In this document: one piece after another, positions 1 through 9,559 of the stretch | Layout of the letters: the number at the start of each line of letters is the position of its first letter | How positions within the stretch are numbered: the stretch's first letter is position 1 | Source: Tetrapyrgos nigripes | Lineage: Eukaryota > Basidiomycota > Agaricomycetes > Agaricales > Campanellaceae | Assembly: GCA_013368315.1 (NCBI GenBank) | Contig: JAACJM010000222.1 | Location: 1-64,000 of the forward strand | Reading direction: 5' to 3' | DNA: 64,000 nt | Translations under genes and position numbers: made by a program | Notes under the pieces: model-generated | The model's database searches: none | Seen by the model: only the letters and a program-made list of their open reading frames with translations | Told to the model about the DNA's origin: nothing

Positions 1-72
1 GGGGTGGAATACGTGTGGTCGGTTGGCACAACGGAGATTCGGATCTGCAGATGCGGACCGTCGCTCAGTCAT
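1..72 (-). CDS. gag N-terminus of copy A (partial)
   Basis: An ATG at 72 (minus) opens a frame that runs off the window edge. It starts MTERRSASADP and contains a CANRPHVFHP segment, matching CADRPHVFHP in copy C and CANCPHAYWP in copy B. The start is chosen because the same ATG is present at the same place in all three family-1 copies (72, 18075 and 39061). The function of this N-terminal segment is not known. It precedes a Pro/Ser-rich linker and the structural gag domain in the other copies. Confidence 0.6.
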   Translation of the reverse strand, partial: MTERRSASADPNLRCANRPHVFHP

Positions 73-81
73 ACACTGGTT

Positions 82-504
82 TTATGAGAGATAGTTGGGC
101 CCTAGGATATAGGAAGATGCTAGGCCGTATTCGGGGGAGGGTGCTAATGGAGAGTAGTTGACGTGTTCTTTGAGGAATAGAGGTCCTTGAATCTGAACCA
201 CAGTTTCTCCTGTGTTGAAGTCTTCTTTCACCGTTATGTGTGAGAACGTTGAGAGGACTACGTCACCTGAGATAAGTTTCCACACCCAACGTCTTGTGCA
301 GACGAAGTGTCGGTCAAGGCTCCAAGGATCCGTTCGTAGTTGTCTTCCGTGAGAGACCGCGTATTCGGAGTACAGGAGGTAGCGAGGAAGGGGAAATGGA
401 ATCCGTTCGTAGTCTCGAGGGGTTTCAGGAGGTTCGATACGAACTCGGGGACGTGGGGTAGACAGAGTGAAACGTGGGGTCGGCAGAGTGAAAAAGGATT
501 TCAA
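82..504 (-). CDS. Conserved leader ORF (ORF0) upstream of gag, family 1, copy A
   Basis: An open frame of 140 codons ends only 9 nt before the gag ATG. Its counterpart in copy C (39489-39076, 137 codons) is also uninterrupted, and copy B keeps a broken version (about 17671-18027). The conserved core reads HFVCTR.WVWKL, then GD(V)(I/V)LSTFS, then KEDF.TGETVVQI.GPLF, followed by a Ser/Pro/Tyr-rich C-terminus. I recognise no domain, signal peptide or membrane segment. It could be a separate accessory protein or a short N-terminal product made before gag. Conservation of an open frame in two diverged copies is the main evidence that it is coding. Confidence 0.6.
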   Translation of the reverse strand: MKSFFTLPTPRFTLSTPRPRVRIEPPETPRDYERIPFPLPRYLLYSEYAVSHGRQLRTDPWSLDRHFVCTRRWVWKLISGDVVLSTFSHITVKEDFNTGETVVQIQGPLFLKEHVNYSPLAPSPEYGLASSYILGPNYLS

Positions 505-787
505 TTACAGAACCGGTCGACCACCTTACTCGGGTTTAACGAGTCTGGTATTACGTCTCGGGACTGTGTAGACGGGGGATGACCTCGTGTAACTGCTCCT
601 TGAGTAGTTCACGCCTGCCAACCTGTGAGGCTCCTCACACAGGGTAGAGTTGATGGGCTTTGGGCACCGTAGGGGAAGGATAGGATAGTAAGAAAGTCCA
701 ATGCGATGTTAAAGGGGTAAAGGAGTTGAGAATAGAGATGGACAAGATAGAAGGGAAAAGACTCAAGTAGTGAGGTGGGTGTATGGG

Positions 788-797
788 AGTTCGTTCA
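788..797 (-). promoter_or_regulatory. Primer-binding site of copy A, complementary to its own LTR
   Basis: Two bases inside the LTR edge lies TGAACGAACT in element orientation. It pairs perfectly with AGTTCGTTCA inside the LTR. It does not begin with TGG, as a tRNA 3'-end PBS would. This is the arrangement known for Tf1/sushi self-primed elements. Confidence 0.65.
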
Positions 798-799
798 AG

Positions 800-1316
800 T
801 GTCAAGGTTGTCGGTACACTCGATAACCACCCAAGTCACACAATACGAGAAAGCCGGTTAGCAAGATGATAGATTGATCAAGAGAGATAGAGAGTTAGAG
901 AGATGAAAAGAAAGTAAGCTGACTAGGCTCTACACTGCGTAGTAAGAGTACGGAGCGGAGACGAAGTGAACGAACTAAGGAATAGGTTACAAGGATCACA
1001 GGTATATAAGTAAAATATGAACAGATGGGAAAGAGTAGGTAATAATAGGCGATCTCATGTGGAAATGTCTAGGGCGAGAGAGTAATGAGCTAGATATGGA
1101 TAGATGAAGGTACTAGATCATAACGGATGATTGACAGTGAGAATGTCCATGGAGATAGGAATCAGAGGAGATAAGAGTGTGAGTCATAGATCTATGGAGA
1201 TGGTAACTATAGACGATGATGAGAAATGGTTAGTATTTATGGGGTTAAAGTGGGAAATAGGTAGTAAAAGGGAAAGAATAGAAAGGAAATGAATAGGCGG
1301 GAGACGATTCATGACA
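800..1316 (-). repeat. 5' LTR of family-1 copy A (517 bp)
   Basis: Begins and ends with the family termini (element orientation TGTCATGAATCG..CCTTGACA). On the plus strand it opens tgtcaagg at 800 and ends catgaca at 1316. It is homologous to the LTRs at 32221-32723 and 39734-40235. The 10-mer tgaacgaact at 967-976 is the complement of the PBS at 788-797 (see the self-priming finding). Confidence 0.9.
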
Positions 1317-2373
1317 CTTCATTTGGATACAGTCACTTACAAAACAGTTCACTTACCAGATTTCTGACTTCATTTTACTACTCAGACGAGAGATATCTCA
1401 TCTGGACTGCGATTGATGATGCGTTCAGCATGTATTTACAATTCCTGACTCCTACTAACACTCAACAATTACCTACGGACTGCATACGGACTCAGAGGCT
1501 TGATGGACTGTAGTAAACTACTATATAGTACTTAGCTAATTGTGTGGCTGACTATAAAAGTGCACTTCAATTACCTTATCATACAACAACCGCTTGTAAC
1601 TGCCTTCATACAGATACAGTGCAACAGCAATATGAGTATTGTTCCTGTGGAAAGTAGTTGTCTACAGTTCATCTTCAGTGGGAGGCATCATACCCCTTGA
1701 GCCACTTAGCTTTGTCTTCTCAGTGCTCAGTCTCTTCATACCAAACAATCCACTTGTTATATTGTGTGGTACCTTGTGGAGGTGTGTTCGTATAGTCACT
1801 TGTTGTATTGTGCAGTACCTTGCAGAGGTGTACTAAGTCTTTATCAATTCCAAGCCAGTTTTGTTTTCACCTTGGTCCTGTGCTTAGTTTGTCTTCAGAG
1901 GTAGCTGCACCTATTCAAGTAGTGTATTACCCAGTTTCATTTCGTGTATTTGTTGGCATATCACCACAGGGCACCCATATATCCTCTCTCCATCATCTAT
2001 AATCTTCCTACCTGCATTTTACCTACTTCCTACCACCTTCCAATCCTCCATGTCACCTTCCTTTTACATCCTTTTACCCTTTGTCTCCCATCTGAACTAG
2101 TCTTCACTCAGTCGAAGTGCTACTCCATCTCGTCTTGACTTCGATTATACTTCTTTTGCTTCTTCTTTGAAGATTTGGTTCATCTAGATCTACTGTGAGA
2201 GCTTTAGCATCTCCCTACCCCCAAACCATACACCTCGTCTTGAGTGGAAGGTAGTTGTTGGTTGAGTCATTCGTCTTCGACCCCATGCTCGGTGTCTTGC
2301 TGTAACATGGACAGGGGTGTGTCCAATGTTGGAGCATGGTTGATGCCATCACTATCATAAGGGGAGAGCTCTT
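1317..2373. other. Unassigned AT-rich sequence
   Basis: Lies between the LTR of copy A and the left end of the DNA transposon. Only short open frames of 60-75 codons occur on the plus strand. None shows a recognisable domain, and their composition (Leu/Ser/Pro/Phe) is that of random AT-rich sequence. I see no gene, RNA or element boundary in it. Confidence 0.5.
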
Positions 2374-2379
2374 CCCACA

Positions 2380-2409
2380 ATACTGTACCATTTTGATCAG
2401 TTGGAATGG
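2380..2409 (+). repeat. Left terminal inverted repeat of the DDE/Ulp1 transposon
   Basis: Reads atactgtaccatttt then gatcagttggaatgg. Its inverted partner is 16771-16800 with three mismatches. The 6 bp outside (2374-2379, cccaca) recur outside the other end. Confidence 0.85.
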
Positions 2410-2532
2410 TCACAGGTCACAGGGCCTATTTTTCTTCTAAATTTGTGCATTTGTCACAGGTCACTTTCATCCAAATTTGTGCATTGGTCACAGGTCACAG
2501 GGCTTATTTTCTACCCAAAAAATGATTGGTCA
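2405..2532 (+). repeat. Subterminal GGTCACAGGTCACA repeats, left end
   Basis: The motif ggtcacaggtcac occurs around 2408 and 2489, with the variant tgtcacaggtcac around 2453 and a half-copy ggtcaca around 2529. The same motif occurs at the other end near 16706 and 16754. Short direct repeats next to inverted ends are typical transposase-binding sites in DNA transposons. That role is inferred. Confidence 0.6.
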
Positions 2533-3409
2533 CAATGAGAAAAAAAGGTTTTTATGTATCTATTAGCTGCCCTATAGCCTCAGAAAGCATTATTACACTC
2601 GGATATGCACTGAGAGAGTGAAGAATGACGAAGCAGGTCTAAGTGGTCAGCTTCAAGTCTGACGACAGCCCAGTCCAAGTGAGTGATCAAATGATCAATT
2701 GTTTTGCTTCTGTTTACCACCACGTTTGTGCTGTTTGACAGGTATCTTTTCATTGTTGTCATTGTCGAAATTGTGTCACAGCTTCTTCCCAGCTTCCTCC
2801 ACCAGCAAACCCATTGTTGCTGCCCTTTCCTCATTCCCAGCATCACCAGCTGTCTCAACTCCAGCAACTTTGTTTGGGGCAATATCATCAACAGTCTCAG
2901 CATCAGCCTTAGACCCCAAACCTCCTTCATTGCCCACAGTGAAGTATTGGCTGCTTCCTGTGCCCTCTGACATGAGGTGTACAACCTCAGCTATAGGTAC
3001 TTCACTTCTATCTTCATACTTGTCTTCTTGCTCATCTTCAACAAGTATTTCTCCATCTGGTGGTAAAGACTCCGATGTGGCATTTATCAGCATCTGGAAG
3101 AATGAGGGATCGTCTTTTTCAAGGGTGCGTAGTTTCTCCTGAATGGCATAGCTTGTCAAGCATTCCCAAGAGAGATCCCACTCATGAACCTTGCAGTTTT
3201 TAAATGCGTATCATCATAGTCAATGAGGGAAATGGCCAAGGTACGTGGATATGCATACCTTCAGGACAAGCTCCTTCTTATTCAGAGCTTTGTGTGTTCA
3301 CTGGCCAACAGACACTTCGATTTCAATGCATGGCAATATGCTTATCCATGATGACTTTCTGTCCCTTCTTCAGCTGATCCATAACCTCTTGGACAACATC
3401 TTTGTGATA

Positions 3410-5004
3410 CGATAATAGGTGTCCTTCTGTGTAAGTGTAGAACAAACACAAACTTAAAGACTTTTATACAAATAGTAAAGTCAGAATACTCAACAGTTTC
3501 AATTCACAATTTGTAGGCCCAAATGCCTTATAACCAGTTTCACAAGTCCGAGGACACACACAAAAAGGTAACACAAAAACCAACAAATTTGATTCAACAC
3601 TATTGATCCACACACTATGTTTATACTCGATGCGAGTGAAGTAAATTTGGTAGAAGCGTAGTCCGTGTTTTGCAGTCTCTACAGCTAGCACTAGTGAGAT
3701 GGCTGATACTCTACAGTACATGGCTTGAGTAACTATGAGAAATACCTAGTCCTTTTATACTACTTGCAGCTACTACTATACAGTTCTACATTTCTTTTTA
3801 ATGTCCGCTAAAAGGTACCTAAGAAAAACAGAAATATTAGTCTAATTGCCAGTCCATGCTTGTCTGTACTACTAGATTAAGTAGGTACTTTCTAATTAGG
3901 GTATCTAGGAAATGTAGAATATTATCTAAAACTAATAGGGCTTTCTATGTTCCCTTCGCTTCATCCTCTTGACTAAGAGTACCTTCCTGGAACTGGCAGC
4001 CATAGTCATTCTGACTCACATAGCTCCACCATCCATGCTGGGCTCCACTTGTATGACTCACATTCCTTTACTGCCAGTCAGTCATTATAGGTTTGCATAG
4101 TCCTTGCTTATTCCTCCTCTTATGTTTTTCTGGCACTACTATAGACTTGGTGTTTATAGACCTTGTTTCTAGTATACCGCCAGTTAGTTCTTATAGATAA
4201 GTCCTGCTCTCTATAAAGTCCTACATATCTTTTGTAGTCACGCTTGTACCAACGAGAACACCTCAGTCATCAGGGACACATCTTGCCAATCTTACTGCTG
4301 CATTCAGAAATATCTTTACCCTTTTGGGGCTCTCTCATTATGACTCATTCCTTAGTTCGCATACTGGCGGTAATGAACTATGGGCTTTATTCCTTCACTG
4401 CTAGTTCATCCCTTTAGTACATTGTGAAAGCTGAGCTTTCTAGGAACTCATACATATATAATTTGTCCTACTTTTCTATCCTTACTGCCTTTCAAAAGAC
4501 TGTTCCTTCTATTTTGCTTACAAGCAAGGTATAACTTGTTATACTGCTAGTTCAGACATAGTCAGTTACTAGGGCTTTCCTCTGATTTCTCCAATTATGG
4601 TGCCATTTCTAAACCAGTGATCGTTTAGTGCTAGAGTCTGGGTCGTATAGCCTACATGTTCCTTGCCCGTGAATAGGGGCCTCACTTTCCCTTGAATCAC
4701 ACTGGCAGTACTAAGCGTGTTATAGTAGGAATGGTTACAAAGCCTTCATAGAACTTTGTATAGTATATGGGGTGGATCTGCTACTATAACTGAAGCACTG
4801 TACACATCAACCATAGTACTTAGAATAAGCATATCCTATTCATAATTACTTAGTTTTATTGGACTGGCACATACACTTATTCCACTAGCACTTTAACTAG
4901 CAGTTCGGGACTCACTCTAGTCCTTTATATACCAATTGAAGTGCTGAATCAGCTTTCTAACCACCAATTAGTGTTTCTATACGTGAATTTTGTATGGTGT
5001 ATCA
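3410..5004 (+). mobile_element. LTR-like element, diverged copy of the one at 43120-44799
   Basis: This stretch interrupts the transposase frame and aligns, inverted, with 43120-44799 over its length. Matching landmarks are gataataggtg near 3411, the ttttatacta block near 3755, a tagcagttcgggactca block near 4895 and the end ttttgtatggtgtatca at 5004. Inside are several copies of an ACTGCTAGTTC/ACTGGCAGT-like motif in both orientations (for example near 4067, 4365, 4396, 4551, 4707 and 4893). It contains no long open frame. The TG..CA-type ends (here degraded to CG at the left) suggest a solo LTR, but the superfamily is undecided. Confidence 0.6.
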
Positions 5005-5284
5005 ATGACTTCTTTGCAGAATGCTTCAATGGCCTCTGCATTCCAACATCGCATGGCTGTGCAACTCCAGTACATCCACCAGGAACATAATCCAGCAGTA
5101 TGGTAGAGTGTTCTCTTCTCATCCATTCACAAAAATCTGATGAAGGATGGACAGACCAAACATCAATCAGCCGGCATGTCTTTTGTGAAGACAGGCGACC
5201 AGCCACTTTTTTTGCACTCTCGAAATAAGGTGCAAGAATTCTGTTCACAAATGATTTCATGCATTCCAAATTTGACCAGTACGT

Positions 5285-5525
5285 TAATGAATATGCTTAT
5301 GACCACAAGTTAAACAGAAGTGGCTCTATGGGGATTCGAACCCCAGACCTCCACATATGGCCTGTGTTGCTCTAACCACTGAGCTATAGTGTCATGTATT
5401 GAGACAGAGCTTGACTCCACTTGAGCACCATTGTTTCCCAAGCCACCAAGGCTAATCTCAATGGCCTACACTGCACCAATCACTTGGAATCCAAATAACA
5501 CAAATAACACAATAAGATTCCAACA
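5285..5525 (-). mobile_element. 241-bp insertion with a tRNA-like core
   Basis: Splits the transposase codons between ESGTTT and YWSNLEC. The 4-mer acgt stands on both sides (5281-5284 and 5526-5529), and removing the insert with one acgt restores the reading frame. On the minus strand it begins TGTTGGAATC and ends CATATTCATTA. These resemble the copia LTR termini in this window (27329: TGTTGGAATT; end CATATTCATTTATTGTCA). It carries a tRNA-like sequence with both pol III internal promoter boxes. It could be a SINE or a miniature LTR element carrying a tRNA. Confidence 0.6.
5322..5393 (-). tRNA. tRNA-like sequence (probable tRNA-derived SINE head or pseudo-tRNA)
   Basis: The minus strand reads with an A box (TAGCTCAGTGG, D-arm GCTC..GAGC) and a B box (GGTTCGAATCC, in a perfect 5-bp T stem TGGGG/CCCCA). 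The acceptor stem pairs at only 5 of 7 positions. The anticodon stem has one mismatch and the loop lacks the invariant U33, so no anticodon can be trusted. It is therefore more likely a mobile tRNA-derived sequence than a working tRNA gene. It lies wholly inside the 241-bp insertion. Confidence 0.5.
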
Positions 5526-6739
5526 ACGTGGTTGTTCCAGACTCCTCAAAGATGAAGCCTGTGGCCATTGCTTCATCATATCCTGGTGCATCTGTTGATA
5601 GGCATGAATGATCTGTCTGCCCTCTGTATATGGCCTGAAATGGCAACAGGGTCCCATTGGTAGCCATGGACACCATGAGCATGAAGGCCTGCTTCTCATC
5701 ATTCCCTTGCAGATCCACCTGCCATGTGCCTGTCTCTACCCAAGTCATCTTGTCCCTGGCACAAACTGGTACTGAGACTGATCGAAATTGACAAAAAACA
5801 CTGGCTGCATGTCCTCATGTTTGACCATGTATGCCTTTCACAGGACACCTTGTTCATATTGATCTTTCCAATCAGTGGAAAGTTTGTGCACTGCCTGCAT
5901 TCCTTTCTGAGGGCTCCAATTGAATGCATCATGCAGCCATGTGCGTACAAAGGAATCAGAGGCATAAAATTTGGAGCCATCTTTGAATTTCGGGTTTCTT
6001 CTCCATAATAGTGCAGTTATGACTGACAAAGTAGTGCCAGATGACCGTAAATCTTGAAGACGTGTTTTGATGACCTTGACAACCTCTGGATATGCAGACT
6101 AATCAATGGTGAGTATAAGCTCTTTGTGGCTTTGACAATTCCACCTACCAATTTACTGTGCCCAGTATCATTACCTTGCTCCACTCTCTGGAGCACCTCA
6201 GCTTTCCATTGAGGTTTTCTCCACTGTAATCAATCCACTGCCAGACAACATTGACATGGAGTGATTTGTACTCCTCTCAGTGCTTGAGACTGCTTTACTG
6301 GCATCTCTAATACCAGACCAAAGGAGTAGAGCCTGCCAGCTGATATTGGTAGTGACCTTTGTCTTGTTTTTCTTCTTCCGACCCCTGCGGCTTACGATTC
6401 TTGTCCTTGTATTCCTGTACTAGGACTTGCTTTGGACTGCTCAGCTCAGTGGTGGTCTTCTGTTTCTTTTTGGGATGGTCCTCAAGTATAGCTGTTGTCA
6501 TCTGTTAAAAACACTAGTGTAAGTCAATGCTTTTGTTTCACAATTATTTACCCTCTTCTTCTTAATTTTTGTCCCATTAGGACTCTGAATACCCTCTTCA
6601 ATCTCCTTAAATTTCTTTGCAGCCCATGACTTCTGTTCCCTAAGTGTCACACTGAGTGTGGTACCAGCCTTCTTCATGGCACTTGCTTTTTCAGCTTTGT
6701 GAGTAACAGTGTCCTGGGTCTGTCAATGTATTCCCATTC

Positions 6740-7354
6740 CTATTGTTTCTGCTCTTGGAGTTTCTGTTCACTGGCTTTGCCAAAATAAGCTAGGATTCCC
6801 TTTGGTCTTGAAGACTGGCCAGCCTTCTCAAATGCTTGTAGTCCAGAGCAGATGACAGAAGTTCCTTTCTTCTTTCCATGAGCAGTAGTGGTAGGGGTGT
6901 TGCCATCACTGTTCCCTTCACTACTCTCATTGTCTTCTCTTTCACCCATCCCACTTTCTTTGTCATCCCTATCCTCCCCAGAATATTCATTGTTGTCAAC
7001 ATCTTCTATATCGTCCTCCTGCTCTGTGTCATCACCCATTTCACTGCTATCATATACTTCCTCTGCTGCAGTTGATGCATATTTGGCATCAGTGTTATCA
7101 TTGTCAGCTGTTGGTGGGTCTTCTATATTGATGTCAGACTCATTCATGCCATCATTAATGCTTTGATAAAAAGTGAACTGGATATCTTTGCTGGTTGTTT
7201 GAAACAACTAAAGGTAAGTAATTTGGCCTTATTGAGAATGAGGAGATGCTTACCATGTTGTTGTGAATCTAAATAATGTGCAGAAAAATAGCAAGCTGTT
7301 CCATGACCAACTTTCTGCTATCAATGAGCAGTCTAGGCTTCCCTAAGAGGTAGG
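6740..7354 (-). pseudogene. C-terminal half of the transposon-borne Ulp1-domain protein
   Basis: Directly continues the Ulp1 frame interrupted by the chromovirus. With the chromovirus and one cttcc removed, the codons run from CGLLSWNALE into AYLLGKPRLLIDSRKLV. There is then one in-frame TAG near 7282, where CAG would restore the frame. A likely intron follows (about 7250-7208, GTAAGC..CTTTAG). After that comes a very acidic 155-residue segment (EDDIEDVDNNE-like runs) ending in a basic KKKGT stretch and RPKGILAYFGKA. The acidic tail has no known fold that I can name. It lies between the protease and transposase parts and may be the end of gene 1 or a linker. Confidence 0.55.
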
Positions 7355-7359
7355 CTTCC

Positions 7360-7991
7360 TGTAATATCTATGCTTCCATACATCTTTCCAATCGTATCCG
7401 ATTCTTTTCTGAACTTCTTTTCCTTTTATTTCGAACTTCATTCCCTTTCATCCCGAACACTTTCCGATCATTCATTTCCGATTTCATATCCGAGCTCCAC
7501 TATTAATCTCCACACACAGATCCCATCCGGGAACTCGTGATTCATTTTGGATAACTACCGGATAGCTCGTATCTAATCTCCAAAGCTACTCCACTTCATC
7601 TCCAATCCGTTCCACTTTGTTTCCACTTTGTTTCCACTTTGTTCCGCAGTACTCCATCCATCTCCAATAGCACCATGTGCTTTTCCTTTATTTCCGAATC
7701 ATTCCTATCTTACTCCTATTCATTCCAATAGTTTCCAAAGTAGTACTTAAGCTAGCAACTTTGTAGTAGATAGCTTAAGTCTAAAATTGAATTAGCTGGT
7801 CTCCTAACTTCATCCGACTTCAGACAACAAAGTACCATCCTAACAGATTCCATTCCATGTCTTCCTTAGACTTCGATCTCAGAGACTACCGGTTCCGCCT
7901 GGTTCCGTCTTCATCCTTTCCTAAAACCCCAATAAGACTTCCGCTCGGGTCCGACGTGTTTCCTAATGCTAGGATCCGCCCGGACTTAACA
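7360..7991 (+). repeat. 5' LTR of the family-2 chromovirus (632 bp)
   Basis: Closely matches 14859-15479. The main difference is an extra ttccactttg unit near 7620. Pyrimidine-rich, with many TTTCC/TTCCG words. Further diverged copies of this LTR form the solo LTR at 42500-44870. Confidence 0.93.
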
Positions 7992-7993
7992 GT

Positions 7994-8023
7994 ATTGTAG
8001 ACTTTCCTCTTGTTGTCTACAAT
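7994..8023 (+). promoter_or_regulatory. 9-bp perfect hairpin between the LTR and the gag start
   Basis: attgtagac (7994-8002) pairs with gtctacaat (8015-8023) across a 12-base loop. The 3' arm overlaps the gag ATG (8022). It occupies the place where a primer-binding site is expected, but I find no TGG-type tRNA match. It may be part of a priming or packaging structure. Confidence 0.4.
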
Positions 8024-9559
8024 GTCCCTACGTTCTCAACCACGAACTCCTTCCCCGACACCGAACCTTACGGTTCCGGTGACTCCATTCAAAAACGCTT
8101 ATTATTCCAACCTCTTCCGTAACGTTCAAATTCGCCAACACAGACGCTCCGGCAGCATTTTCGCACACCCGAGCCCAACCAAACCCCGCACGAGTCCGTT
8201 TAAGGAATTCCTCGATAGCTGGGATGGCCCGGAGCCAGGAGACTCCGCAACCCTTACACAAACCCAAAGCCGTTCATACGTCCAACAGCAAACTCAAGGA
8301 TCCTCTTGAGCAGGACCCTCACGTACACCTGCCAATCCCGATGACAGCCGTGGTCCCCCACCGGGCCAGCATTACGGTCAGGGAGATGATGGGGACGACA
8401 ATGAACAACATCAGGGTGGTGGAGGAGGCGGATCTGACGACGGTGGCGGAGGACCACCGGATGATGGACCTCCGGGAGATGATGGTTCCGATGGTTCCGA
8501 CAACAACAACGATGACGATGACGAAAGGAGGCAGTTCATTACCGCTCTCCAAAGTTTCAATGAGATCATCGGAAAAGTTACACCTGGTCACAGTGAAAAG
8601 ACGGAAGTGAAGAAACCTGACGTTTTCGATGGGTCGGATCTGAAGAAGCTCCGTCCGTTCCTGATCCAGATCCAGATTAATCTCCAGAACCGTCCCAAGG
8701 CATATGCGACTGATGCCTCAAAAATCAGTTTCACTCTTTCCTATCTCTCCGGCACCGCACTCGAATTCTTTGAACCGGAAATCCTCAACCCAGATCCCAA
8801 GGAACCCGCTCCGTGGACCCTTAACTTTGGTATTTTCGTCAAGGAGCTGAAGGACAACTTCGGGGTTTTTGACGAGGTCGGGGATGCTGAGGACCGATTG
8901 GAGGCCCTATTCATGAAGGATTCCGATCGGGCCACGAAATACTGCGTCAAGTTCCAACAACTTGCTTCGCAGGTCGCTTGGGATGAGAATTCCTTGCGAC
9001 ACTTTTTCCGAAAGGGGTTGGCTCCGCAAATCAAGGATGCCCTTGCCCTAGTCTATGAGGAAATGAACCTTCCCCGTCTCAAATCCCAGGTTCTCCGAAT
9101 CGATTCCCGTTACTGGCGTCGCCAAACTGAAAAGAAACGGGAAGAAGGGAGCGGGGAAAAGGGAATTCTGGGGGGAAAGGCTCGGGAGGTAATAGTTCCG
9201 GATCCGGATCCAGAAAGCCCTCAAACTCCGGTAAAGGTGGGAAATCTGGAAATTCCTCCAATTCCTCCAATTCCAACTATAATCCCAACTCTAATTCATC
9301 CTCGTCGTCTTCGTTCCCTTCCGGTCAGAAGAAACCCTGGGCCAACAAGCTCGGGAAAGACGGAAAGTTATCCCAGGACGAAAGGGACCGCCGCAAGAAG
9401 AACAATCTCTGTATGTTCTGTGGCGGGAAGCATTCGACGGATGACTGTAACAAGCGGAAGGCAGCGAATGAAGCTCGCGGCCGAGCTGCAAACACGGAAA
9501 ACACCTCGTCCGGTAGTACTTCCGTGACTGGCACTGCTTCCACGCAGTCCCTAAAATAG
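8022..9559 (+). pseudogene. gag of the family-2 chromovirus (one UGA, one frameshift)
   Basis: The ATG at 8022 follows the leader hairpin. The N-terminal part (to 8306) is Ser/Pro/Arg-rich. A UGA at 8307-8309 then interrupts a frame that is otherwise continuous through a Gly/Asp-rich linker (8310-8540) into the retrotransposon gag domain (about 8600-9110; PDVFDGSDLKKLRPFL, LSGTALEFFEP, LRHFFRKGL). A frameshift lies near 9130-9200. Past it, a Ser/Asn/Lys-rich tail and a CCHC zinc knuckle (CMFCGGKHSTDDC near 9410-9448) follow in another frame, ending at TAG 9557-9559. Pol overlaps this stop in the -1 frame. Confidence 0.8.

Larger units (their letters stand above)
1..1316 (-). mobile_element. 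Family-1 chromovirus copy A, 5' end only (runs off the left edge)
   Basis: This is the 5' end of a Ty3/gypsy element on the minus strand. In element order it has an LTR (1316-800), a primer-binding site, a leader, a conserved small ORF (504-82) and the first 24 codons of gag (72-1). It aligns along its length with the complete copy at 32221-40235 (region 38990-40235). The rest of gag and all of pol lie outside the window. The 5 bp flanking the LTR on the right (1317-1321, cttca) should be half of a TSD that cannot be tested here. Confidence 0.85.
2776..6501 (-). pseudogene. DDE superfamily transposase, broken and interrupted by two insertions
   Basis: Read on the minus strand, the pieces in order are as follows. 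A Lys-rich N-terminal part (6501-6307) may join an upstream exon across an intron ending in tttttaacag. An alpha-helical part follows (6029-5838). The catalytic core comes next: FDQSQYQFVP near 5790, KQAFMLMVSMATNGTLLPFQ near 5690, LIDVWSVHPSSDF near 5150, and VPGGCTGVAQPCDVG near 5060. A C-terminal part (3409-2776) is rich in Glu/Asp. The LIDVWSVH and QPCDVG..RP motifs are characteristic of the fungal DDE_1-like endonucleases. A frameshift lies near 5748, and stops occur near 3330. The 241-bp and about 1.6-kb insertions split the core. It cannot encode an active enzyme. Confidence 0.7.

Noticed and set aside
2699..3142. Plus-strand Ser-rich frame of 147 codons
   Set aside because: It is the shadow of the acidic C-terminal part of the minus-strand transposase.
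6888..7166. Plus-strand Ser/Leu-rich frame
   Set aside because: Shadow of the acidic tail of the Ulp1-gene product on the minus strand.
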